From Luteolibacter sp. LG18 (GTDB lineage: Bacteria > Verrucomicrobiota > Verrucomicrobiia > Verrucomicrobiales > Akkermansiaceae), in contig NZ_AP024600.1 in the NCBI RefSeq assembly GCF_036322585.1, forward strand, positions 4,526,001 through 4,590,000: 64,000 bases of DNA. The letters are read 5' to 3'. How positions within the stretch are numbered: the first letter of the stretch is position 1; the number at the start of each line of letters is the position of its first letter. Below are positions 37,322-44,647 of the stretch, piece by piece. Under the pieces are notes generated by a model, which saw only the letters and a program-made list of their open reading frames with translations, was not told where the DNA came from and made no database searches. The position numbers were made by a program, and so were the translations under genes.

Positions 37322-38503
37322 GTGAAGTTGCACCGGGTATTGGCGGAAGGATGCGTGGCGGTGCTCGATGCCGTGCTCGGGGAAGGGCTGGTCCTGGACC
37401 GGGTGCTGGACACCACCTTCCACGCGAACCCCCGCTGGGGAAAACGCGATCGCGCCTTCGTGGCGGAGACCGTGTTCGAGGTGACGCGCTGGAAGCGCGC
37501 GCTCGAATTCGTGGCGGACGGCACCGGCCTGCCCGCCTTGTGCGCGGCCCAGTGGCGTCGCATGGAGCTCGTGATCCCCGATTGGTGGCGGTGGGACGGC
37601 GTTTCCCTTGAGGAAATGGCCACCCGCGAGGCCGCGCTGCCGGACCAACCGCGGCCGGTGCGGGAATCGATCCCGGATTGGCTGGACGAACTCGGGATGA
37701 CCGAACTCGGCCGCCATTGGGACGCCGAACTCACCGCTCTCAATCAACGCGCACCGGTCTACCTGCGGGTGAACACGCTGCTCGGTTCCCGCGAGGATGT
37801 CTCCCGCTGGCTGGCCGGGGAGGGGATCGAAACCGCCCCGGTGTTCGAGGTGCCGGACGCGCTGAAGGTGACCAAGGGCCGTATTTCCAAGCCACTGCTC
37901 GCCTCCGGCCGCATCGAGATCCAGGACGCCGGTTCCCAGCGCATCACGCCGGTGCTCGACCTGGAGCCCGGCATGCGGGTGATCGACGCCTGTGCCGGCG
38001 CGGGTGGAAAGACCCTCCACGCCGCCGCCCTGATGCAGAACCGCGGTGAGTTGCTCGCGCTCGACGTCAACGGCCGCAAGCTCCACGAACTCACCCGCCG
38101 CGCCGACCGCGCCGGGGTCACCATCGTGGACACCCGCGTGTGGGAGCCGGAAACCCTGCGGGATCTCACCGGCTGGGCCGACCGCGTCCTGATCGATGCA
38201 CCGTGCTCGGGCTTCGGTACCTTGCGGCGTCAACCGGACCTGAAGTGGCGGCTTTCCGGCCCTTCTTTGGAAAAAACGCGCCGTCTTCAGCGCCGTTTGC
38301 TCGATCACTACCCGGAAATGGTCCGTTCCGGCGGGAAATTCGTCTACGCCACCTGCTCGCTGCTCCAGTCCGAGAACCAAGGCCAGATCGCCAACCTGCT
38401 GGAACGCGACCCGCGCTGGCAGGTGGAGGAGTCCTTCACCGCCTCACCCGCCACCGATGGCTCGGATGGCCTGTTTGCCGCACGTTTGTCAGCGGCCCGC
38501 TGA
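37322..38503 (+). CDS. RsmB/NSUN-type RNA (cytosine-5) methyltransferase
   Basis: A 393-residue protein with all RNA m5C methyltransferase motifs: D-A-C-A-G-A-G-G-K near 222, D-A-P-C-S-G-F-G-T near 294 and A-T-C-S-L-L near 344. The two Cys (in P-C-S and T-C-S) are the catalytic pair. The N-terminal 100 residues resemble the NusB-like part of RsmB only loosely. A GTG at 37322 is the most likely start, since codons upstream overlap the rlmI promoter region. The exact rRNA target is inferred. Confidence 0.8.
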   Translation: MKLHRVLAEGCVAVLDAVLGEGLVLDRVLDTTFHANPRWGKRDRAFVAETVFEVTRWKRALEFVADGTGLPALCAAQWRRMELVIPDWWRWDGVSLEEMATREAALPDQPRPVRESIPDWLDELGMTELGRHWDAELTALNQRAPVYLRVNTLLGSREDVSRWLAGEGIETAPVFEVPDALKVTKGRISKPLLASGRIEIQDAGSQRITPVLDLEPGMRVIDACAGAGGKTLHAAALMQNRGELLALDVNGRKLHELTRRADRAGVTIVDTRVWEPETLRDLTGWADRVLIDAPCSGFGTLRRQPDLKWRLSGPSLEKTRRLQRRLLDHYPEMVRSGGKFVYATCSLLQSENQGQIANLLERDPRWQVEESFTASPATDGSDGLFAARLSAAR

Positions 38504-38580
38504 GGCGTCCCGCACATCGATCACGCCCTGCATGGCGAAATGCGACCGCCGCATTTCAAATTGCACGCCGCGGCGCGCTC

Positions 38581-38694
38581 CTAGAACAGGTTGTTGAACA
38601 GGAACGAACCCCTTCCGAAGTAGATCACGCATCCGATCAGAGCCAGCAGCACCAAGGCGATGAGCCATGTGACGATCCACTTGCCGGACTTCAT
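38581..38694 (-). CDS. Small membrane protein (37 aa)
   Basis: A 37-codon frame, M-K-S-G-K-W-I-V-T-W-L-I-A-L-V-L-L-A-L-I then G-C-V-I-Y-F-G-R-G-S-F-L-F-N-N-L-F. It has one strong transmembrane helix after a Lys-rich start and ends in TAG. The compact layout argues for a real small protein, but there is no homology evidence. Confidence 0.45.
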   Translation of the reverse strand: MKSGKWIVTWLIALVLLALIGCVIYFGRGSFLFNNLF

Positions 38695-38772
38695 GCGCTG
38701 GATGCTACGGAGGGCCGTTATCTCCGCCAGCATCAATTTGTAATACTGGTTTCAAACGGCTTATGGGGTAAT

Positions 38773-39099
38773 TCATCTCCCGGAACCACTATCCGTAGGG
38801 GGCGTGGAACGCCAAGACCCCCACAGAAGGATCACCATCAGCACGATGCTGATCAACGCCACGCCATATCCAATCTGGAACGGCATCCCCTGAGACCACC
38901 CTTGAACCACCACCGAGTGGAACAGGCCCCAGAGGAAGAAGGCCGCCGCGACCGCAAAGAACACCCCGGTCGAGATTCTCAGGAACAAGCGCACGGAGGA
39001 TGACTTAGCGAATTGCAGGCCAATCGGGTGGAATTCGAGGCTAGCAGGACAGGGGAATCGCGTGGGTTGACAACGTGCAAACGGAAAAAGACCACTCAT
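38773..39099 (-). CDS. Small two-helix membrane protein (hypothetical)
   Basis: Up to 108 residues with two hydrophobic helices (about 38-62 and 73-94) separated by a short W-S-Q-G-M-P loop. The N-terminal 30 residues look unlike a coding start, so the true start may be internal. Function unknown. Confidence 0.4.
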   Translation of the reverse strand: MSGLFPFARCQPTRFPCPASLEFHPIGLQFAKSSSVRLFLRISTGVFFAVAAAFFLWGLFHSVVVQGWSQGMPFQIGYGVALISIVLMVILLWGSWRSTPPTDSGSGR

Positions 39100-39918
39100 T
39101 TTTCCTCATAATTAGCTTACGGCCAGCATGATACAAATGCACCACCAACAAGAAAAGACCACTGAAAGACCACCCGGAGGTCCGGTTCGCGAATCAAGGG
39201 CCCAGCCTTCATCATCACAACCAACTAACCACCAATTCATTACAAATCACCTCACCATAAAAAGGGCCCAGCCGGGGCCCAGGGAGGGCCCACCCCTGGG
39301 TACGTACGAGCTGCACTCGTCCGAAGAGGAAGAAAGAAGGGAAGAAGAAGAGGGGCACCCTGTCGGCTTTGCCTCGATCGAGGGTAGGGGAATGAGGATT
39401 CCTGCGGAGGTGAATCCTCGGAACCGGAACACGGTTGTCCCGTCACAGGATCAACCGTGCCGATGAAAGGAGCTTCCCGCGTGTGGAGCCACCCCGTCAC
39501 CCTCGCACCCCGCGTGAACGCGGCCTTGGAGCCTGGCCGGGGGACTTGTCTCGGTGTGGGTCCGGCTTGATCCAGCGGAAAGCGCCGGATCGCTCCAAGG
39601 GCTGCCCGGGCCACTCCGCCCGCGACTGATTACCCGCGCCTGGACAACAAGCGTGACGCGGAACCCTCATCCCTCTCCTCCGTTCGGTCGTGTGATCGAA
39701 TCCATGGAAGGAGCGTTTGGCGGCTATGGATGCGGATCCCGCCCGATCACGGCATCCCGCGGGAAAGGGGAGATGCCGTCCTCGCGGAGGAGCGCTCCGG
39801 GAGACAGCGGAAGCATCGCCATGTCTCCATGCCACGCCTACGTTGGCGGATTGTGGATTCACGGTGATAAGCCGAAGGATCATCGACAGCGGCGACGCTT
39901 CGGTGCCATATTCCAAGC
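39100..39918. other. Intergenic region, no gene supported
   Basis: The first 150 bases are clearly AT-richer than the surroundings (tcctcataattag, aaccaccaattcattacaaatcac). The rest contains GC-rich runs such as ggcccagccggggcccaggg near 39270. Open frames on both strands are low-complexity and mutually overlapping; none has a convincing start or domain. Confidence 0.5.
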
Positions 39919-40533
39919 ATGTGGATTCGCCTATGGCTGATGGCGGTGATGCTGATGATGGGGCTCGCGTCCGCAGAGGAAAGTCCGTCGTGGGCGGTGC
40001 GGGCGGCCGTCGACAAGCTGTTGTCTCCGCACGTGCTGATGCTGCCGGGTGGAGACTGGTTTGCCACCAGTGACGCCAGGAAGAGCACCGATCACTTCAG
40101 CCTGCCGAAGAAGCAGTTCTCGCGTGCCGGCGATGGCTGGCTCGTCGAGATCACCTCACCCTGCTTCCGCACGTTTGAAACCGGGCAGTGGGGGGAGTGG
40201 AAATCGCCTCCAAAGAGCGGTCAACAGGGCTGGCGGCTGGCCACCATCCGCGTGACGCAGCAAGCGGGTGGGGGAGTTGCCGCCGCATGGGTGAGCGGTG
40301 ACCGGATCTTCGAGCCCCGTCGCGCGCCCTCCGTGATCGATGCCCGCCGCCTGCTGGCCTCCGGGGCCTACACCACTCCGCCGGAACCACCGGGTGCGGT
40401 GCCAGCCCCCAAAACCACGCCGCCATTGACCCCGGAGAAACCAAGCGCGGGACCCGCGCCCAGCGCCTTTCCCGCCGCGGACCGTGGCATCTTCAAGAAG
40501 GACAAGGACGGCAAACTGGTGAAGGTGCAGTGA
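39919..40533 (+). CDS. Exported hypothetical protein
   Basis: A 204-residue protein with signal peptide M-W-I-R-L-W-L-M-A-V-M-L-M-M-G-L-A-S-A. A folded middle (about 25-135) is followed by a Pro/Ala-rich stretch (A-P-K-T-T-P-P-L-T-P-E-K-P) and a basic tail, K-K-D-K-D-G-K-L-V-K-V-Q. The protein is probably periplasmic or cell-wall associated. No family recognised. Confidence 0.6.
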   Translation: MWIRLWLMAVMLMMGLASAEESPSWAVRAAVDKLLSPHVLMLPGGDWFATSDARKSTDHFSLPKKQFSRAGDGWLVEITSPCFRTFETGQWGEWKSPPKSGQQGWRLATIRVTQQAGGGVAAAWVSGDRIFEPRRAPSVIDARRLLASGAYTTPPEPPGAVPAPKTTPPLTPEKPSAGPAPSAFPAADRGIFKKDKDGKLVKVQ

Positions 40534-40732
40534 CGTGGTGGCTGTAGCTGCACTGGTGACAGTGCAGGCGGGGTGGATTCAGCCCTGATCTTTATACACA
40601 TTTCGCGCTCGTCCGCGGAGTAGCGGAACTGGTGACAGTTCCGGCTGGGCAATCGGGCCATTGCCTTCCGACTTTGTCGCTATGTAGCATCCGGGGAGAT
40701 TCTGGATCCCGAGGGGATCGCAGCATCAGTAG

Positions 40733-40768
40733 CCGGTGGTTGAGGAGCCTAGGCGACGACACCACCGG
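40733..40768 (+). repeat. 36-nt covarying hairpin repeat, copy 3
   Basis: The arms are ccggtggt and accaccgg: a double compensatory change relative to ccggaggt and acctccgg in the other copies. The loop is conserved (tgaggagcc...gcgacgac). Confidence 0.75.
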
Positions 40769-40909
40769 ACAGCCCGGATCATGAGCTGCACCCCGAAGCG
40801 GGTGCCAGCCACGCGCCCCGGCTCCGCGGGTGGAATGAGAAATGGAACTCCGCAGGCCTTCGAACCCGGCTGCGATACCCTTCAGGATCGAATGATCTTT
40901 CCGCCTGAA

Positions 40910-40945
40910 CCGGAGGTGTCGTCGCCAAGGCTCCTCAACCTCCGG
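40910..40945 (-). repeat. 36-nt covarying hairpin repeat, copy 4
   Basis: Arms ccggaggt and acctccgg with the loop in reverse orientation relative to copy 3, which lies 140 bp away. Confidence 0.7.
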
Positions 40946-41069
40946 CTACCGGGGCTGCCATCCCCTTCGGGGATACAGAGTTCACGATGTGTATAAAGAT
41001 CAGGGCTTGCGCCACCGGCTAGGATACGTCGCCCTTCGGGCTCAGAAACATTGGTGACACCCCACCCGG

Positions 41070-41384
41070 TCACAGCGGACCGCGCAACCCCGTTGGATCG
41101 GGCTGATGCTCCGGCGCATTCTCCGGGCGCAGGGAGAGGCTGTCCGCCTCATCCAACTGGGGGGAGATCCGTTTGCGGGTCTCCGCATCCATGCGCGCGG
41201 CCTCACCCGGAAGCTCCTCTTCCACGGAGCGGGTGACCACCGGGCCGTCCACCGGCTCGGCGGCTTCCTGCGGCTGGCTCGCCTCCGCGAAATGGCGGCC
41301 GACGAAGAACAGGCAGCAGGTGGCGATGACCACCAGGCAAAGGGTGCTGATGATGGCCAGCGGCTTGTAAAATTGGTGGGACAT
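41070..41384 (-). CDS. Hypothetical membrane-anchored protein
   Basis: A 104-residue protein starting M-S-H-Q-F-Y-K. One transmembrane helix (A-I-I-S-T-L-C-L-V-V-I-A-T-C-C-L-F-F-V, about 9-27) precedes a hydrophilic, acidic tail rich in Glu and Pro. No family is recognised. An ATG 7 codons upstream is an alternative start. Confidence 0.5.
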   Translation of the reverse strand: MSHQFYKPLAIISTLCLVVIATCCLFFVGRHFAEASQPQEAAEPVDGPVVTRSVEEELPGEAARMDAETRKRISPQLDEADSLSLRPENAPEHQPDPTGLRGPL

Positions 41385-41859
41385 GGGAAAGCGGGCAGGG
41401 GACATTCCGGAGCCTGAATGGCTGGAACGGGTCCATAACTAAAAGCGCGCGGCTACTTATCTCACCGCCACCGTGTGTCAAGCAATGTTCGATTCAAAAC
41501 GATTCGGGCGAGGGATTGACCGCCAGGAAGCCCATCCGCCCAACGCCTTGAAAATCGGTGACATTCGCGACACTCAAGCTCCAGGCTGGAGCACCGGTCA
41601 TGACAACTTCCAGCCTTCCGAATGGGTCTCGGAAAGATATAAACTCGACGCGCGGACCCGATTTTCGGCGAACGGCCGCCGGCGGCATGACGATGATTGA
41701 AGGAGACGACGGCTCGGGCACAGCGCAGCAGCCCGCGCGCCAACCCCGGGACCAAACGCGTGCCCCGGCCGGTCCGGATGCGGGAGTCCGCTCCTTTCAG
41801 ACCTTGTGGGCCACTGCGTTTTCCGTAAACTAAGCCGGAATCACGCCGTTCCGCCCACG
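41385..41859. other. Intergenic region, no gene supported
   Basis: Overlapping frames on both strands exist, but none has a domain, signal peptide or sensible start. No clear repeat or hairpin was noticed. Confidence 0.45.
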
Positions 41860-42288
41860 ATGAAGCCACTGCTTTGCCTCTGCCTGCTTGTCGGTTCGCT
41901 GGCCGTGTGCCGCGGCGGGAATGCGGATCAAGGAGGCATCACCGGGGAGGTCAAGTTTCTCAAGAAGGTCAATGGCAGCTCTTGCTATGAGCTGATTGCC
42001 ACCAACAAGGGTCCACAGCCCCTTCGGTTCTGCACGGCAACGGGGTTCTGGAGGATGAACGGAGCCATCGTGCTGCCTGTGGGACTCTATAAAACCCACC
42101 CGCCTTCGGATGAGGAGGTGCTGGCTTCCGTGAAAACCCTGAAGCCGGGGGAATCAGCATCGATTCCGTTCTCGTTCAGCTTAGGAGCGGAGAGGACCGT
42201 CTTCTATGGCATAAGTGAAGAAAACGCGAAGAAGCTCAACATCTGGGGTGGATCCTTAACCTGCCAATTGCCTCCAGCCACCGAGTAA
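41860..42288 (+). CDS. Exported hypothetical protein
   Basis: A 142-residue protein with signal peptide M-K-P-L-L-C-L-C-L-L-V-G-S-L-A-V-C-R-G. The remainder looks like a small beta-sandwich, with Y-E-L-I-A-T-N-K-G-P-Q-P-L-R-F near 48 and L-K-P-G-E-S-A-S-I-P-F near 97. It is the last host gene before the prophage. Function unknown. Confidence 0.6.
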   Translation: MKPLLCLCLLVGSLAVCRGGNADQGGITGEVKFLKKVNGSSCYELIATNKGPQPLRFCTATGFWRMNGAIVLPVGLYKTHPPSDEEVLASVKTLKPGESASIPFSFSLGAERTVFYGISEENAKKLNIWGGSLTCQLPPATE

Positions 42289-42610
42289 TCGAAGCTCTCC
42301 GAATCGGAACGATCCCAAGGAGTTGCCAGCGTGGACCATGGCGCTGGCACCAGTTGGGGCCGGGCGACGATTCGCCAGGTTCTATCGACATTCGACGGGA
42401 TTTGCAGCGGAGCGGTGGAAAAGGAGCAGGAGGCCAGGGAAGAGGTGAATCTGGAACGAGGGAGCGGGTTGGCGAATGCAGGTATTGCCCCCGGCGATGC
42501 CTCGCCGCGCTCCAAATCAGAGGCATCCGGCCTCCTCTTTGAATGTCCAAATCGCGGAAACTAGGCTGCCCACCGAAAGCGGTGGCGATCGGGGGGGGCC
42601 ACTCACTCAC
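42289..42610. other. Host intergenic region left of the prophage
   Basis: No gene is supported. Short overlapping frames without domains are the only content up to the left repeat at 42611. Confidence 0.45.
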
Positions 42611-42629
42611 AAACCCCGCATTACATACA
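42611..42629 (+). repeat. Left attachment repeat (attL) of the prophage
   Basis: aaaccccgcattacataca, identical to 51974-51992. The sequence after it (acggcaaaaga) does not look like a XerD arm, so this junction probably carries the phage-derived half. Confidence 0.8.
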
Positions 42630-42675
42630 ACGGCAAAAGACCCAACTAGTTAGGGACACACCTCCCCCCTCGATT

Positions 42676-43059
42676 TTATTTGTAATAGACGGGCGTATCG
42701 AGCCCCTGAGCGCGGGCCAAAGCGCGGCCTTTCGCGGAATCCGGGTCGAACTCATACCTCGCGTTGCCCGGCGGATGGGGAGGTCTTACCCTGGTATCGG
42801 CGAATTTACGACTACAATTCCACCGGTAGGCCACAAGGTCCTTCCGGGAATACAGCCGATTCCGACCGTGCTGGAAGTAGGCGAGCCAGCCGCGTTCCGC
42901 AGCTTGAAACACACCTTGAGGGGTCATGTCCAGATACTGCGCCGCGAGCCATGCCGGAACCGCGCCCCGATGCTCTTCCAAAAACCTCTCGTAGGCGGCC
43001 CACAACACGCATGCCTTCTGCCGCTCCGCTTGATTCGCTCTCACCCCACCTGTTGCCAT
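42676..43059 (-). CDS. Phage HTH/excisionase-like DNA-binding protein
   Basis: A 127-residue protein (start M-A-T-G-G-V-R at 43059). The middle reads as a helix-turn-helix of the MerR/excisionase type: V-P-A-W-L-A-A-Q-Y-L-D-M-T-P-Q-G-V-F-Q-A-A-E then G-R-N-R-L-Y-S-R-K-D-L-V-A-Y (about 34-78). It lies next to attL and is transcribed away from the candidate origin, a position suited to a repressor or Xer-directing factor. The role is inferred. Confidence 0.6.
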   Translation of the reverse strand: MATGGVRANQAERQKACVLWAAYERFLEEHRGAVPAWLAAQYLDMTPQGVFQAAERGWLAYFQHGRNRLYSRKDLVAYRWNCSRKFADTRVRPPHPPGNARYEFDPDSAKGRALARAQGLDTPVYYK

Positions 43060-43519
43060 TTCCCTAACTCCGCTTGATGTTCCGGAGGAGCGGGACTCTA
43101 GCAAGACCAAGGCTTTATGCAATTGGGAAAAATACCCCCGTGTTCGCGTAATGACTCTCGGGAGCATTTCGCGAGCCGTCAAGGGGATATGGTGAAGGGC
43201 TAAGGCCCGGTCGCTCCGCTCCACTGTGACGGCTCCGCCCCTTGACACTCCCCGGGAAGACCCACCGCCTCGACGTCCGGCCCTATGCCGTCAACGGTTG
43301 TCCTCCGCGCTCTTCCGGGAACGGCGCACTATGCCTAACTACGTAAGGCATAGTAGATGCGCCGTTGTCCTCATCGCTTGTGCGGGAACCGTTTCCCGCC
43401 TGCGGCGGTGACGGCGGTCCGTGACGCCTCGCGGGCTGACGCCCTTATGGAATTTGCGCGCCCCCACTTGGCCGCAAGCGGCCCAGCAGGGCCACCCAAA
43501 TCCCATAGAGCACCTCAGT
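43060..43519. other. Phage intergenic region with candidate replication origin
   Basis: No gene is supported. The region between the divergent HTH gene and the 43520 gene holds the hairpin and direct repeats described separately (43295-43389), where an inovirus intergenic origin would be expected. Confidence 0.5.
43295..43389. other. Candidate phage origin: hairpin between direct repeats
   Basis: Two 28-bp imperfect direct repeats (43295-43322 and 43362-43389, 22 of 28 bases identical) flank a hairpin at 43320-43366. The hairpin has outer arms aacggcgc and gcgccgtt and inner arms actatgcct and aggcatagt, with a 9-nt loop. Hairpins with iteron-like repeats are typical of rolling-circle origins. 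The nick site is not identified. Confidence 0.5.
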
Positions 43520-43792
43520 ATGAAGACCGCATCGAGCCTGAAGAAAGAAGCCGCCAGCCGTGCGGCCGTCCTGGTATCGGAACGCTACGAAGCCACCACC
43601 GTCACCGAAGGCCTGCGCCGGGTGATCGTCGTGGGGGCCGAGCAGATCGGGGAGGGGGGGGAAGCCTTCGTCCGCTATGAGGTGCAGCTCCCGGGGTGGG
43701 CCGTCCCGCGGGTGGGCATGGTCCAGTTCCTCTGGAAGGGGGATGGGTCGGTTTCCTCGGCAATCTGGTGGACGCACGACAGCCAGCAGTGA
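43520..43792 (+). CDS. Phage hypothetical protein
   Basis: A 90-residue protein starting M-K-T-A-S-S-L-K-K-E-A-A-S-R. It is predicted soluble, mostly beta: R-R-V-I-V-V-G-A-E-Q-I-G near 31, then V-R-Y-E-V-Q-L-P-G-W near 48. It is the only convincing plus-strand gene in the prophage, divergent from the HTH gene, and is followed 8 nt later by a strong hairpin. Function unknown; an early regulatory role would fit its location. Confidence 0.5.
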   Translation: MKTASSLKKEAASRAAVLVSERYEATTVTEGLRRVIVVGAEQIGEGGEAFVRYEVQLPGWAVPRVGMVQFLWKGDGSVSSAIWWTHDSQQ

Positions 43793-43800
43793 AACGAAGA

Positions 43801-43884
43801 GGGGCCGGGGTTGTGAATAACCCCGGCCCCTTCAAAAATGCGCCGAACAAGCTCCGCGCCGCGCCACACCGGGCAAGCCGGTGC
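43801..43884. repeat. Phage hairpin repeat, copy A
   Basis: A 12-bp perfect stem (ggggccggggtt and aaccccggcccc, 43801-43830) with loop gtgaat is followed by a conserved segment, aaaaatgcgc...caagctccgc, and a second small hairpin, caccgg and ccggtg. Copy B is at 44475-44557 with the first loop inverted. Confidence 0.75.
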
Positions 43885-43950
43885 GGAAGTGTTTGGTGGC
43901 CATGAAACGCGCCCTCCGGGCCGCCGCGAAAGCCAAGCAGACGAAGGATA

Positions 43951-44262
43951 CTAGGAAGGGGCATCCCAAGGCATCGGAATGCGAGAAGCAGGATTAGACA
44001 CAGACTCTGGGACATTCTGAACTTCTCCGCCAAAACATCCGTTGATAGAAAACGCCAGTTTATAGGACTTAACACCGGCTTTCGTCATGGCCTCATTTAC
44101 GTGCCGCTTCAACTCCTCGGCGCTCGAAACCGTGCCATCCCAAGTAGTGTTAGTAAGGCGAACTTCATACTTGGACAGAGAAAGCGCCTGATTGACAGCC
44201 GAGTATTGAGAGGGAGTTGCCTCTTCGATGTCGTAGGTAAAAAATACGTAAGTCATGGGCAT
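43951..44262 (-). CDS. Phage hypothetical protein
   Basis: A 103-residue protein: M-P-M-T-Y-V-F-F-T-Y-D-I-E-E-A-T, an internal region with E-E-L-K-R-H-V-N-E-A-M-T-K-A-G-V-K-S-Y near 49, and a Pro-rich tail. The codon choice is more AT-rich than the structural genes. It lies between the two hairpin repeats, as a cargo-like gene. No family recognised. Confidence 0.5.
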   Translation of the reverse strand: MPMTYVFFTYDIEEATPSQYSAVNQALSLSKYEVRLTNTTWDGTVSSAEELKRHVNEAMTKAGVKSYKLAFSINGCFGGEVQNVPESVSNPASRIPMPWDAPS

Positions 44263-44647
44263 TCAGGGGGTTGAGAATCATTCAGATTCAAATCCACCTT
44301 ACCGGGAGCGGCCACCAACCTCAATTGATTTACTTCGAAAAACATGCTTTTTTAATCCCTTCACAACTATATGCAATTTAGTGAATTGTGTGGCAAATGT
44401 AGGGGGTGTGTAGGTGTTTTTGATAGAAATAGCCCAAAAGTGATGGCTCCATGTAGGTACTATTTCGAGCGTCGGCCGGGGTTATTCACAACCCCGGCTC
44501 CTTAAAAAATGCGCGGATCAAGCTCCGCACCACGCAGGACCGGGCAAGCCGGTCCTGATGGAGGTATTCATGCTGTTGATCTGGTTCTTAAGGAATTCCA
44601 GACCCTCAACGGCTAACAAGTTTTGTGGGATCATCATCTATTGGGGT
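44263..44647. other. AT-rich phage intergenic region ending the structural operon
   Basis: No gene is seen. Positions 44330-44460 are AT-rich (catgcttttttaatcccttcac, aattgtgtggcaaatg), unlike the rest of the prophage. The right part holds hairpin repeat copy B, which should terminate transcription coming from the secretin gene. Confidence 0.5.
44475..44557. repeat. Phage hairpin repeat, copy B (likely operon terminator)
   Basis: Stem gccggggtt and aaccccggc with loop attcac, the reverse complement of the loop in copy A. A second hairpin, aggaccgg and ccggtcct, is at 44536-44557; it differs from copy A by compensatory bases. On the minus strand the small hairpin gcgga-tccgc is followed by gcatttttt, a plausible terminator after the secretin gene. 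Confidence 0.65.

Larger units (their letters stand above)
40534..41069. other. Repeat-rich intergenic region
   Basis: No gene. REP palindromes at 40544-40567 (arms ctgcact and agtgcag) and 40620-40643 (arms cggaact and agttccg) share the spacer ggtgac. The 36-nt hairpin occurs in both orientations (40733-40768 plus, 40910-40945 minus). Confidence 0.65.

Noticed and set aside
39252-39614. 120-codon minus-strand frame in the 39 kb gap
   Set aside because: Its sequence is low-complexity (Ser/Leu/Pro runs from ggaagaagaag and gggccc tracts) with no start signal; other frames overlap it equally well.
43902-43997. 31-codon Lys/Arg-rich plus-strand frame in the prophage
   Set aside because: It starts just after hairpin copy A and overlaps the 3' end of the minus-strand 103-aa gene; composition and position fit chance, and no start signal is visible.
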